Shown piece after piece: positions 13,714 through 22,035 of a stretch of DNA of 30,464 nt. A program made the translations under genes and the position numbers. Under the pieces are notes generated by a model that was not told the DNA's origin, did not search any database, and was given only the letters and a program-made list of their open reading frames with translations. The DNA lies in the NCBI GenBank assembly GCA_002298125.1, contig DBMJ01000017.1, forward strand, positions 511 to 30,974. The letters run 5' to 3'. Numbering within the stretch: position 1 is the first letter of the stretch; each line of letters starts with the position of its first letter. This stretch comes from Clostridium sp. UBA701 (GTDB taxonomy: Bacteria > Bacillota > Clostridia > Clostridiales > Clostridiaceae).

Positions 13714-16134
13714 ATGATGTTTGAAAGGTTTAACGAAAGATCCCAGAGGGTATTATATTATGCTCAAGAGGAAGCACAGGGCTTAAAGCATGGCTATGTT
13801 GGAACAGAGCATATCCTTTTGGGCATATTGAGAGAGGATGGCATAGCTAAGAGTATTTTAAATAGCATGTCTGTAGATATAAAAAAGGTGAAGAAGCTAA
13901 TTGAGGAGCTGGAGGGCTCAGGAGATGCCAGCATATTTAGGAATGAGGTACCCTTAACTCCAAGAACAAAGAGGCTACTTGAGCTAAGCTTAAATGAGGC
14001 AAGACAGATGGCCCATAACTATATTTGCCCTGAGCATATGCTCCTTGCCTTAATAAGAGAAAATGAGGGAGTGGCCTATGCCATTCTTAACAATCTAGGT
14101 GTTGATTTTGCTAAGCTTAGAAAGGACCTTATAGCTTCACTAAATGGAGAAAAGCCTCAGGTTAAAAATGCTTCAAAAGAGCCTACACCAACCTTAGACG
14201 ATTTTGGCAGGGATTTGACTGAGATGGCTAGGGAGGGGAAGCTTGACCCTGTTATTGGGCGTGATGCTGAAACTCAGAGGGTACTTGAGATACTTTGCAG
14301 AAGGACAAAAAACAATCCCTGCTTAATTGGGGACCCTGGGGTAGGTAAGACAGCCATAGCTGAAGGCTTGGCTCAAAAGATAATATCAGGGAATATACCT
14401 GAGCTGTTAAAGGATAAGAGAGTGGTTACTCTTGACATGTCCTCTATGGTAGCAGGTTCAAAATATAGAGGAGAATTTGAAGAGCGGCTTAAGAAGGTTA
14501 TGGAGGAGCTTAGAACCTCAGGTAATGTAATACTCTTTATAGATGAAATCCACACCATTATAGGTGCTGGAGCTGCAGAGGGAGCCATAGATGCCTCAAA
14601 TATATTAAAGCCTGCTTTAGCTCGTGGCGAAATTCAGTGTATAGGAGCCACCACCATTGATGAATACAGAAAACACATTGAAAAGGATGCAGCCCTAGAG
14701 AGAAGATTTCAGCCTGTTACCGTGGGAGAACCCTCAAAGGAAGAAACGGTGCTTATATTAAAGGGACTAAGAGATAAATATGAGGCTCATCACAGGGTAA
14801 AAATAACCGATGGAGCCATAGATGCTGCAGTTAATTTATCCGATAGATATATAACAGATAGATATCTTCCAGACAAGGCCATAGACCTTATTGATGAGGC
14901 AGGAGCTAAGGTAAGAATAGAAAATCTAACCACTCCTCCAGATCTTAAGGCCATGGAGGATGAGCTTGAGAAAATAGTTCAGGAGAAGGAAGACGCTATA
15001 AAGGTTCAGGAATATGAAAAAGCTGCAAAGCTTAGAGATAAGGAAAAGCAGCTAAAGGATAAGTTAGATTCCTTAAAGAATAATTGGCAGTCTCAAAGTG
15101 AGGGTGCCAGCATGCTGGTGGATGAGGCCAGAGTGGCAGCTGTAGTGTCAAAGTGGACTAAAATTCCAATAGAAAAATTGACGGAGAAGGAATCAGAAAA
15201 ACTGCTTATGCTTGAAGAAGTACTTCATAACAGGGTTATAGGCCAAGAGGAGGCTGTAAGCTCAGTAGCTCAAGCAGTGAGAAGGGCAAGGGTGGGTTTA
15301 AAGGATCCAAAGAGGCCTATAGGCTCCTTTATTTTCCTTGGACCTACAGGAGTAGGAAAAACTGAACTCTCTAAAGCTCTAGCAGAAGCCATGTTTGGTG
15401 ATGAAAACAACATGATAAGAATAGACATGTCCGAGTATATGGAGAAACATACGGTTTCTAAGCTCATAGGTTCTCCTCCTGGATATGTAGGCTATGATGA
15501 GGGGGGACAGCTTACAGAAAAGGTAAGAAGGAATCCCTACTCAGTAGTTTTATTTGATGAAATTGAAAAGGCTCATCCAGATGTATTTAATATACTGCTG
15601 CAAATTTTAGAGGACGGTAGACTTACAGATGGTAAGGGAAAGACTGTAGACTTTAAGAACACTATAATAATAATGACCTCTAATGCAGGAGCAAACACTA
15701 TAAAAAGGCAGAAGGCTCTTGGCTTTGCAACAGCTAAGGACAGCATAAACAGTGAATATGAAAAGATGAAGGATAACGTAATGGAGGAGTTAAAGCATAC
15801 CTTCAGACCTGAGTTCTTAAACAGAGTAGATGACATAATAGTATTCCACTCCTTAGAGGAAAAGGATTTAAAGCAAATAGTGAAGCTTATGCTAAAAACT
15901 GTAGTAGGTAGGCTTAAGGAGCAGAATATAGATATAACTGTGGATGAATCTGCAGAGGACTATCTAGCAAAGGCAGGCTTTGACCCAACTTATGGGGCAA
16001 GACCATTAAGACGAGCTATAACAAAGGCTGTGGAGGATAAACTTTCCCAGGAAATATTAAAGGGAAATGTGAAAAAAGAAGACAGTATATTGCTTACCAT
16101 GGAGAATGATGTATTAGCCTTTAAAAAACTTTAA
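13714..16134 (+). CDS. clpC: AAA+ unfoldase ClpC
   Basis: ClpC is the hexameric chaperone that unfolds phospho-arginine-tagged proteins and feeds them to ClpP. The 806 residues show a double Clp N-domain (1-145), the first AAA+ ring with GDPGVGKT (about 206-213) and VILFIDEIHTI, and a middle UVR-like coiled coil (EYEKAAKLRDKE, about 432). The second ring has GPTGVGKTE (about 543), and the C-terminal small domain ends with YGARPLRRAI. Two ATGs in tandem (13714, 13717) follow AAAGGAGAG; the first gives the usual MMFxRF start. It is the last gene of the CtsR operon. Confidence 0.96.
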   Translation: MMFERFNERSQRVLYYAQEEAQGLKHGYVGTEHILLGILREDGIAKSILNSMSVDIKKVKKLIEELEGSGDASIFRNEVPLTPRTKRLLELSLNEARQMAHNYICPEHMLLALIRENEGVAYAILNNLGVDFAKLRKDLIASLNGEKPQVKNASKEPTPTLDDFGRDLTEMAREGKLDPVIGRDAETQRVLEILCRRTKNNPCLIGDPGVGKTAIAEGLAQKIISGNIPELLKDKRVVTLDMSSMVAGSKYRGEFEERLKKVMEELRTSGNVILFIDEIHTIIGAGAAEGAIDASNILKPALARGEIQCIGATTIDEYRKHIEKDAALERRFQPVTVGEPSKEETVLILKGLRDKYEAHHRVKITDGAIDAAVNLSDRYITDRYLPDKAIDLIDEAGAKVRIENLTTPPDLKAMEDELEKIVQEKEDAIKVQEYEKAAKLRDKEKQLKDKLDSLKNNWQSQSEGASMLVDEARVAAVVSKWTKIPIEKLTEKESEKLLMLEEVLHNRVIGQEEAVSSVAQAVRRARVGLKDPKRPIGSFIFLGPTGVGKTELSKALAEAMFGDENNMIRIDMSEYMEKHTVSKLIGSPPGYVGYDEGGQLTEKVRRNPYSVVLFDEIEKAHPDVFNILLQILEDGRLTDGKGKTVDFKNTIIIMTSNAGANTIKRQKALGFATAKDSINSEYEKMKDNVMEELKHTFRPEFLNRVDDIIVFHSLEEKDLKQIVKLMLKTVVGRLKEQNIDITVDESAEDYLAKAGFDPTYGARPLRRAITKAVEDKLSQEILKGNVKKEDSILLTMENDVLAFKKL

Positions 16135-16166
16135 TATAATGTAACAAAATAATACAATAAATGCTG

Positions 16167-16172
16167 TATAAT
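16167..16172 (+). promoter_or_regulatory. Possible -10 element of a radA promoter
   Basis: TATAAT lies in the clpC-radA gap, but the -35 position (about 16144) is poor. A start near 16179 would place the perfect hairpin at 16184-16227 at the very 5' end of the radA-disA mRNA. Confidence 0.35.
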
Positions 16173-16183
16173 AAATTAAGTGA

Positions 16184-16227
16184 AACTAAACTTCAGGTGG
16201 AGTTTGTACTCCACCTGAAGTTTAGTT
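16184..16227. repeat. Perfect 20-bp inverted repeat (hairpin) between clpC and radA
   Basis: Bases 16184-16203 pair with 16208-16227 without mismatch, with a TTGT loop; the core is CTTCAGGTGGAG. No T run follows (ATAGGACA), so it is not a standard intrinsic terminator, though it may still mark the end of the clpC transcript. It could instead protect an mRNA end or be a binding site. Confidence 0.85.
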
Positions 16228-16277
16228 ATAGGACAAAATAATTAGAGTAGCTAAGTATATAATGGGGAGGGCTAGGT

Positions 16278-17636
16278 ATGCCTAAAAAGAAAACCTACTA
16301 TTCCTGTCAGCAGTGTGGCTATGAAAGCCCAAAATGGTATGGCAAATGCCCTGATTGCGGCGCTTGGAATAGTATGCTTGAAGAGGAAAAAACAGCAGAG
16401 CTTCAAAGGGCTGTAACAATTAGCAGCGGGAACAAACCCCGCAGTATAAAAGATATAAAATCTGGAGAATATGAAAGATATAATACAGGCATAGAGGAGC
16501 TTAACAGGGTACTTGGAGGGGGTCTCGTAAAGGGCTCTCTAACCCTTATATCTGGTGACCCTGGAATAGGAAAATCCACCCTGCTGCTGCAGACTGCAAA
16601 TAATATTGGAAATAAGTATGGCAAGGTGCTATATGTTTCAGGAGAGGAATCTGAGGAACAGATTAAAATGAGGGGAGACAGACTTTCTGCTCAATGTGAG
16701 AATGTATTTATTGTGTCTGAGACAAATGTGGACATTATAGAGGAGCATATTGAAAATCTCAGTCCTGCCTTTGTGATTATAGACTCCATCCAGACTCTTT
16801 TTAAAACCTCCTTGACCTCTGCTCCGGGAAGCGTTTCTCAAGTACGTGAATGCACTAATGATCTTATGCGAATAGGGAAAACCAGAGGAATACCACTTTT
16901 TATAGTAGCTCATGTAACTAAGCAGGGTGAACTGGCAGGTCCTAGAGTACTAGAGCATATGGTGGATGCAGTATTATCCTTTGAGGGTGAGCGCACTCAA
17001 GAATTTAGAATTCTAAGAACTATTAAGAATCGTTTTGGAACTACTAGTGAAATAGGGGTATTTGAAATGAGACAGGAGGGTCTTCAAGAAATTCATGATC
17101 CCTCAAGAGTGTTTTTAGAAGATAGCAGTGCCCATAGAGAGGGTTCAGTAGTAATAGGTATAATGGAGGGTACCAGGCCAATATTAGTTGAAATTCAGGC
17201 CCTGGTAAGTGAAACCAAAGCAGTAATGCCAAGGCGTACTGCTGTAGGTGTGGATGTATCTAGAATGAATCTCATATTGGCAGTGCTGGAGAAGAAATTA
17301 AAAATTCCCTTTTGGAATGCAGATGTCTATGTAAATGTAGTAGGAGGTCTTAATATTGATGGTACCTTTGCAGATTTAGGCCTCGCCCTTGCACTCATAT
17401 CAAGCTGTAAGAGTAAGGAATTTAAGCTTGATAATCTCCTAGTGGTGGGAGAGGTAGGATTAACTGGGGAGGTCCGTCCAGTGGCACTTTGCGAGCGCTT
17501 AGTCAATGAAGGCATTAAAATGGGCTTCAAGAATATAGTAGTGCCATTAAAAAATAAGGATAAACTTCAAAGCAAGGATGCAAATATAATTTCTGTAGCC
17601 TCTATAAAAGAAACAATAAACAAAGTTTTTAGCTAG
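16278..17636 (+). CDS. radA: DNA repair protein RadA (Sms)
   Basis: RadA is a hexameric RecA-like helicase that promotes branch migration during recombination. The 452 residues show an N-terminal zinc finger (Cys10/13 and Cys24/27), a RecA core with Walker A GDPGIGKS (93-100), the RadA-specific KNRFG motif (250-254), and a C-terminal Lon-protease-like domain without protease function (from about 290; NVVGGLNIDGTFADLGLALAL). GGGGAGGG upstream supports the ATG at 16278. disA follows 14 bases after the stop; the two genes are widely paired, and RadA is reported to inhibit DisA in Bacillus. Confidence 0.95.
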   Translation: MPKKKTYYSCQQCGYESPKWYGKCPDCGAWNSMLEEEKTAELQRAVTISSGNKPRSIKDIKSGEYERYNTGIEELNRVLGGGLVKGSLTLISGDPGIGKSTLLLQTANNIGNKYGKVLYVSGEESEEQIKMRGDRLSAQCENVFIVSETNVDIIEEHIENLSPAFVIIDSIQTLFKTSLTSAPGSVSQVRECTNDLMRIGKTRGIPLFIVAHVTKQGELAGPRVLEHMVDAVLSFEGERTQEFRILRTIKNRFGTTSEIGVFEMRQEGLQEIHDPSRVFLEDSSAHREGSVVIGIMEGTRPILVEIQALVSETKAVMPRRTAVGVDVSRMNLILAVLEKKLKIPFWNADVYVNVVGGLNIDGTFADLGLALALISSCKSKEFKLDNLLVVGEVGLTGEVRPVALCERLVNEGIKMGFKNIVVPLKNKDKLQSKDANIISVASIKETINKVFS

Positions 17637-17650
17637 ATTGGGTGATAATT

Positions 17651-18709
17651 TTGAGACTAGAAAGGGAGAAGGAACTAATAAATATCTTAAAGGCTGTAGC
17701 TCCTGGGACTCCACTTAGAGAAGGCCTTGAATATATTTTAAGGGCTAAAACTGGAGGGTTAATAGTTATTGGTGACATTAGTACCATAGAACAGGTGGTG
17801 GATGGTGGCTTTAGCATAAATTCAGATTATAGCCCAACCTATCTCTACGAGCTTGCCAAGATGGATGGAGCCATTGTGGTAAGCAGCGATTTAAAATGCA
17901 TATATCATGCCAATACACAGCTTGTGGCAGACCCTAGTATACCCACCTTAGAAACAGGCACCAGGCATAGAACTGCAGACAGAGTGGCAAAGAAGCTCAA
18001 TGTAATGGTAGTAGCAATATCTCAGAGAAGAAATGTAATAACAGTTTATAAGGGAAGCATTAAATATGTATTAAGAGACAGCAGCACAGTACTGGCTAAG
18101 GCTAATCAAGCCATACAGACCTTAGAAAGATACATTACTGTACTTGATAGGGTGGTGGAAAACCTTAATGTGTTGGAGTTTCTAGATTTAGCTACTCTTC
18201 TTGATGTAATAACTGTAGTACAGCGTACAGAAATGGCTCTAAGAATAGTGTCAGAGATGGAGAGATACATATTTGAGCTGGGCAATGAAGGACGTCTTAT
18301 TTCCATGCAGCTTGGTGAACTAGTTAGGAATGTGGAAGAGGATGGATTGCTGCTTATCAGGGATTACTGTCAAAATAGCATGGACTATCAGGAGATATAC
18401 AAGCAGCTGCAAAGTGTGAATTATCAGGAGCTTTTGGAGCTTGATGTTATAGCAAGAATACTAGGATATGGTGGAGTGCCAGCTGCAGATACCCTTATTT
18501 CTCCAAGAGGATATCGAATGTTAAATAAAATACCTAGAATACCTGCCACCGTCATTGAAAATCTAATAAAAAGCTTCAAGGAATTAAAGGCCATAAATGA
18601 AGCCAGCTTTGATCAATTAGATAAGGTGGAGGGTATAGGAGAAGCTCGTGCAAAGGCCATAAAGAATGGCTTGAGGAAGCTAAAGGAGCAATTTTTACTA
18701 AGCAAATAA
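17651..18709 (+). CDS. disA: DNA integrity scanning diadenylate cyclase DisA
   Basis: DisA makes c-di-AMP from two ATP and stops when it meets branched DNA. The 352-residue protein has the N-terminal DAC domain with DGA (72-74) and RHRTA (105-109), a helical linker, and a C-terminal helix-hairpin-helix DNA-binding domain (LDKVEGIGEARAKAIKNG). A GTG at 17642 is in frame but lacks a ribosome binding site. The TTG at 17651 follows GGGTG by six bases and gives MRLEREKELINILK, the form seen in clostridial DisA as I recall it. It is translated directly after radA. Confidence 0.94.
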   Translation: MRLEREKELINILKAVAPGTPLREGLEYILRAKTGGLIVIGDISTIEQVVDGGFSINSDYSPTYLYELAKMDGAIVVSSDLKCIYHANTQLVADPSIPTLETGTRHRTADRVAKKLNVMVVAISQRRNVITVYKGSIKYVLRDSSTVLAKANQAIQTLERYITVLDRVVENLNVLEFLDLATLLDVITVVQRTEMALRIVSEMERYIFELGNEGRLISMQLGELVRNVEEDGLLLIRDYCQNSMDYQEIYKQLQSVNYQELLELDVIARILGYGGVPAADTLISPRGYRMLNKIPRIPATVIENLIKSFKELKAINEASFDQLDKVEGIGEARAKAIKNGLRKLKEQFLLSK

Positions 18710-18724
18710 AATAACACAACATAA

Positions 18725-18750
18725 AAGAAGCACCTTTCATGGTGCTTCTT
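18725..18750. terminator. Bidirectional terminator between disA and the convergent small gene
   Basis: AAGAAGCACC (18725-18734) and GGTGCTTCTT (18741-18750) pair perfectly around TTTCAT. Read on the minus strand it is followed by TTTATGTTGTG, a better U tract than on the plus strand. It therefore ends the minus-strand gene and probably disA too. Confidence 0.75.
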
Positions 18751-18760
18751 AAGCTTAGCC

Positions 18761-19168
18761 CTATCTTAGGGTATATTTTCCTAAGGTATGTATTTTATCA
18801 TATTCCTTAAGTAGAACATCATAGAGATTTAAATCCAATACATTGCATAGTGAAGCAAGATAGAAAAGGTTATTTCCTATTTCGCGCTCAATTACTTCTC
18901 TGCAATTTTCGCACAAATCACCCTTTAGGTGAGAATTGAGCTTATTCTTCAAAGCCTCAATATCTAAATCCTCTTCGGCAGGTATATTGGCTTTACTTTT
19001 TGTAGTATCAAGATCCATGCAGCCGCAGGAAGTTATTGACTTTGTTACCGCCCGATTTATTCTTGCGTTGGACTCTTGTAATTTTGTCATAATATCTAGA
19101 ACACTTCTATGTCTTAACAATGATTCATTAACTGAATTTTGAAAGTCATCAAATATAACATCCTTCAT
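18761..19168 (-). CDS. Conserved small cysteine-containing protein, function unknown
   Basis: This 135-residue soluble protein is not firmly recognised, although its start MKDVIFDDFQNSV looks familiar from clostridial genomes. It has an SCGC motif near residue 49 and CENC near residue 87, two Cys pairs that could bind metal or form disulfides. The last third (EREIGNNLFYLASLCNVLDLNLYDVLLKEYDKI) resembles the helical C-terminal part of MazG-like proteins, but the metal-binding EExxE signature of that family is not seen. AAGGAG lies about ten bases before the ATG at 19168. A consensus sigma-A promoter precedes it. It is transcribed against its neighbours, between disA and carD. Confidence 0.8.
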   Translation of the reverse strand: MKDVIFDDFQNSVNESLLRHRSVLDIMTKLQESNARINRAVTKSITSCGCMDLDTTKSKANIPAEEDLDIEALKNKLNSHLKGDLCENCREVIEREIGNNLFYLASLCNVLDLNLYDVLLKEYDKIHTLGKYTLR

Positions 19169-19212
19169 TTAAGCTCAACTCCTTATAAAGATTTAACACT
19201 GCCTTTAAACTA

Positions 19213-19242
19213 ATTATAAGTTCTACTTCTTGAATTTGTCAA
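19213..19242 (-). promoter_or_regulatory. Consensus sigma-A promoter of the minus-strand small gene
   Basis: On the minus strand TTGACA (19242-19237), an 18-base spacer and TATAAT (19218-19213); both hexamers are perfect. Transcription would start near 19206, about 40 bases before the ATG. Confidence 0.8.
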
Positions 19243-19250
19243 TAAAACCA

Positions 19251-19280
19251 TAGTCAAAATGCCCTCTACACTTATATAAT
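19251..19280 (+). promoter_or_regulatory. Possible promoter of the CarD-family gene
   Basis: TAGTCA (19251-19256), an 18-base spacer and a perfect TATAAT (19275-19280). It lies next to the divergent promoter on the other strand, so the two may compete for polymerase. Confidence 0.5.
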
Positions 19281-19316
19281 AAACCAAGAACTTTTTTATT
19301 CATAGGGGGAATGACT

Positions 19317-19790
19317 ATGTTAAGTGTTGGAAAAAAAGTATATGTTCCCGGATATGGAGCCGGTAATATAGATAAGATAGAAGATAAAAAAGTTGATGAT
19401 ATAATAAGAAAGTATGTAGGCTTGAGCCTTTTATTAGATAATATATATTTACTAATCCCCACAACCAAGCTGGAGGACTATCGCATAAGACCCATTACCT
19501 GTAGAGGTGATTTTGAGGAGAAGCTTGCAATTTTAAAGGAAAAACCTCAGGCTATTGAGAAGAAATGGAGTAAACGCTATAGGTTAAATAATGAGAAAAT
19601 CTCTGAAGGAAGTATGTTCAATATGTTGGAGGTTATAAGGGATTTACACTTTTTAAAAGAGAATTCTCTTCTTCCTCCTGGTGAGCACAAAATTCTAAGT
19701 AGAGTGGAAAATCTAATATGCAGCGAAATTGCTCTAATATATGATATATCCTTAGCAGAAGCTAAGGTTAAACTGGAACAGTTTGTATAA
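19317..19790 (+). CDS. CarD/CdnL-family RNA polymerase-binding regulator
   Basis: This is a 157-residue protein. The N-terminal Tudor-like domain (about 1-60) starts LSVGKKVYVPGYGAGNIDKIED, the signature by which CarD/CdnL and the Mfd interaction domain bind the RNA polymerase beta subunit. The C-terminal helical part (about 75-157) corresponds to the DNA-contacting domain of CarD. Family members stabilise open complexes at promoters. Two in-frame ATGs exist (19311, 19317). AGGGGGA ends at 19310, directly against the first, so the second is better spaced and chosen. It is set off by its own promoter and by another upstream of yacL. Confidence 0.85.
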   Translation: MLSVGKKVYVPGYGAGNIDKIEDKKVDDIIRKYVGLSLLLDNIYLLIPTTKLEDYRIRPITCRGDFEEKLAILKEKPQAIEKKWSKRYRLNNEKISEGSMFNMLEVIRDLHFLKENSLLPPGEHKILSRVENLICSEIALIYDISLAEAKVKLEQFV

Positions 19791-19823
19791 TTAATTAATA
19801 AAGTTTAAATTATATACTTTTAA

Positions 19824-19852
19824 TTGAAAAAAATTACTTTTTAATATATAGT
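19824..19852 (+). promoter_or_regulatory. Probable promoter of the PIN/TRAM gene
   Basis: TTGAAA (19824-19829), a 17-base spacer and TATAGT (19847-19852), about 50 bases before the TTG start at 19905. Confidence 0.5.
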
Positions 19853-19904
19853 AGAATAAAGTAACTATACAAATAATTTATTATAAAAATGAGGAGGTGA
19901 TTTT

Positions 19905-21005
19905 TTGCTAAAGAAATTACTGCGAATACTATTCACACTGGTAGGACTACTAATTGGTTACCTAATTGGTGACATTCTTCTCAGAACTGAATATGTGTCA
20001 AGCATAAGTTATTTTAAGGCAAATGGTTTATTAAGCATCTTGTTTCTTATATTTACAAGTTTAATTTTTGGATTCATACTTTTTTTAATTTCTCCATGGA
20101 TTAATACGTTTATTTCAAGGACGATGGATTATGTAGAAAAAAGCTTTCAAAGAGTACCTGGCACTGAAATTTTATTTGGTACCATGGGTGCTATTGTGGC
20201 TCTTATAATCTCTTCTTTGGCAGTACTCCCTTTAAACAACTTTAAGGTAGTAGGAGCTATTGCCGCTGTAATTATTAACGTTATAATGGCGGCATTAGGA
20301 GTAAATATAGCCATTAGAAAAAGAGAGGACCTTATAAATGTTTTTTCTAATATGAAGAAATCAGGTGGAGGTAAGGATAAGAAGGGTAAGGGATCCTATA
20401 AAGGAGAACCAAAGGTTTTAGACACTTCCGTAATAATTGACGGAAGAATATTTGATATATGCCAAACTGGTTTTGTAGAGGGTACTCTTATTATACCTAC
20501 CTTTGTATTGGAAGAGTTAAGGCATATTGCAGATTCTTCTGATGGCTTAAAGAGAAATCGTGGGCGAAGAGGCCTAGATGTTTTAAACCGCATACAAAAA
20601 GAATTAAACATAGAGGTTAAAATCTATGAAAAGGATTTTCCTGATATTGCAGAAGTGGATAGTAAGCTTCTAAAGCTGGCCCAGGTATTAAATGGTAAGG
20701 TAATAACCAATGATTACAATCTAAACAAGGTTGCAGAATTCCAAGGAGTTCCAGTACTTAATATCAATGAGCTCTCAAATGCCGTTAAACCAGTAGTATT
20801 ACCTGGTGAAGAGATGAGAATACAGATTGTAAAGGATGGAAAAGAATCAGGCCAGGGAGTAGCATATTTAGATGATGGCACCATGATTGTGGTAGAAGGC
20901 GGAAAGAAGCATATTGGTGAGACCATAGATGTAACGGTTACCTCTGTTCTTCAAACTGCAGCAGGACGAATGATTTTTGGAAAACAGAAGGAAGAGAGCA
21001 ATTAA
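19905..21005 (+). CDS. yacL: PIN/TRAM-domain membrane protein (YacL family)
   Basis: This 366-residue protein has the same layout as Bacillus YacL. Four hydrophobic helices fill residues 1-140. A basic linker (GGGKDKKGKGS) leads to a PIN nuclease domain beginning KVLDTSVIIDGRIFDIC with Asp173 as the first acidic metal ligand. A C-terminal TRAM RNA-binding domain follows (about 305-360; GQGVAYLDDGTMIVVEGG). PIN domains are Mg-dependent RNases; the substrate of this membrane-anchored form is not known to me. The start is TTG at 19905, right after AGGAGGTGA (19892-19900). ispD follows 32 bases later. Confidence 0.92.
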   Translation: MLKKLLRILFTLVGLLIGYLIGDILLRTEYVSSISYFKANGLLSILFLIFTSLIFGFILFLISPWINTFISRTMDYVEKSFQRVPGTEILFGTMGAIVALIISSLAVLPLNNFKVVGAIAAVIINVIMAALGVNIAIRKREDLINVFSNMKKSGGGKDKKGKGSYKGEPKVLDTSVIIDGRIFDICQTGFVEGTLIIPTFVLEELRHIADSSDGLKRNRGRRGLDVLNRIQKELNIEVKIYEKDFPDIAEVDSKLLKLAQVLNGKVITNDYNLNKVAEFQGVPVLNINELSNAVKPVVLPGEEMRIQIVKDGKESGQGVAYLDDGTMIVVEGGKKHIGETIDVTVTSVLQTAAGRMIFGKQKEESN

Positions 21006-21037
21006 GTTACTCTATACACAAGGGGTGGAAGGATTAC

Positions 21038-21745
21038 ATGGTAAGAGTTGGGGCAATAGTTCTGGCAGCAGGAAAAGGCAGACGTATGGGAGCAGATATA
21101 AACAAGCAGTTTTTAACACTGCAGCAGAGACCTATACTCTACTACAGCCTTAGTACCTTTGAAAGCTGTGTTCAAGTGGATTATATAGTGCTGGTAGCAG
21201 CAAAGGAAGAAGTAGACTATTGCAGAGCAGAAATTAAAGAAAAATATAACTTTTCAAAGATAGTTAATATTGTTTCTGGAGGCAAGGAAAGGCAAGATTC
21301 CGTTCTAAAGGGCTTAGAGGCAATGCCAAGTTGTGATGTGGTGCTTATTCACGATGGAGCAAGGCCCTTCGTAAGTCATAAAATAATTGAGGATGGAATA
21401 AAATATGCAGCGCAATATGGGGCTGCCAGCTGTGGAGTACCGGCAAAGGATACTATTAAGCTCCTTGATAAGGATAACTTTGGGGAGGCTACTCCAGACA
21501 GAGATAAACTATATATAGTACAGACACCTCAATGCTTTTCCTATGAACATATACTTAAGTGCCATAGAAAATTAAAGGCTTTGGGGGAGGTTGTCACAGA
21601 TGACACCTCTGTAGTTGAACGCTTCGGAAATAGAGTATACTTTTATGAGGGCAGCTATAATAATATTAAGATAACTACTCCAGAGGATATACCCTTAGCT
21701 GAAAATATATTGAGCAAAATACAAAGTAGTATTGACAGTGACTAA
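21038..21745 (+). CDS. ispD: 2-C-methyl-D-erythritol 4-phosphate cytidylyltransferase IspD
   Basis: IspD joins CTP and methylerythritol phosphate in the non-mevalonate isoprenoid pathway. The 235-residue protein has the nucleotidyltransferase loop VLAAGKGRRMGADINKQF near the N-terminus, then VLIHDGARPFVS, GVPAKDTIK and a C-terminal ITTPEDIPLAE. These are the usual landmarks of the family, and the length is typical. AGGGGTGGAAGG precedes the ATG at 21038. ispF, often adjacent in Bacillus, is not next to it. Its last codons contain the -35 element of the following proS T-box promoter. Confidence 0.95.
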   Translation: MVRVGAIVLAAGKGRRMGADINKQFLTLQQRPILYYSLSTFESCVQVDYIVLVAAKEEVDYCRAEIKEKYNFSKIVNIVSGGKERQDSVLKGLEAMPSCDVVLIHDGARPFVSHKIIEDGIKYAAQYGAASCGVPAKDTIKLLDKDNFGEATPDRDKLYIVQTPQCFSYEHILKCHRKLKALGEVVTDDTSVVERFGNRVYFYEGSYNNIKITTPEDIPLAENILSKIQSSIDSD

Positions 21746-21760
21746 AGCTGCTAGTATAAT
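21732..21760 (+). promoter_or_regulatory. Consensus sigma-A promoter of the proS T-box transcript
   Basis: TTGACA (21732-21737), exactly 17 bases, then TATAAT (21755-21760): a perfect consensus. The -35 lies inside the last codons of ispD, whose stop is at 21743-21745. Transcription would begin near 21767. Confidence 0.88.
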
Positions 21761-21766
21761 TTTAAG

Positions 21767-21981
21767 GTAATAATATTATAAAAATTTTATATTTGGCGAT
21801 GAGGAAGAAAAAATAAGTAGTACAGAGAGAAAACCCACAGGCTGAAAGGTTTTTCACGCTTTTAACCCGCTTCTGAGCTGTAGCTAACAACTACCGGCCC
21901 TGCCGTTATTTTAATTAAGTTATAAGTTTAGGTGGTACCGCGAGCAGTCTCGCCCTATTTTTAGGGCGAGATTTTTTTTTA
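21767..21981 (+). promoter_or_regulatory. T-box riboswitch, proline type (by context)
   Basis: This leader senses uncharged tRNA. The invariant T-box AGGTGGTACCGCG is at 21930-21942. Upstream are stem I landmarks: AGTAGTA, AGAGA, GGCTGAAAGG and CTGAG near 21871. CCC at 21866-21868, followed by a purine, is the likeliest proline specifier; CCG one base later is the alternative. The terminator hairpin TCTCGCCCTA / TAGGGCGAGA (21948-21957 with 21962-21971) and a nine-T run complete the switch. Uncharged tRNA-Pro would favour the antiterminator and let transcription reach both proS genes. The exact specifier is inferred, not folded. Confidence 0.9.
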
Positions 21982-22035
21982 GTAAATAATAATATATGTA
22001 TCTATAGATCAAGTTATATAGAGGAGGAAATGAAA

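Noticed and set aside
16184..16227. Intrinsic terminator of clpC
   Set aside because: The stem is perfect but no T run follows on either strand, so it was listed as an inverted repeat rather than as a terminator.
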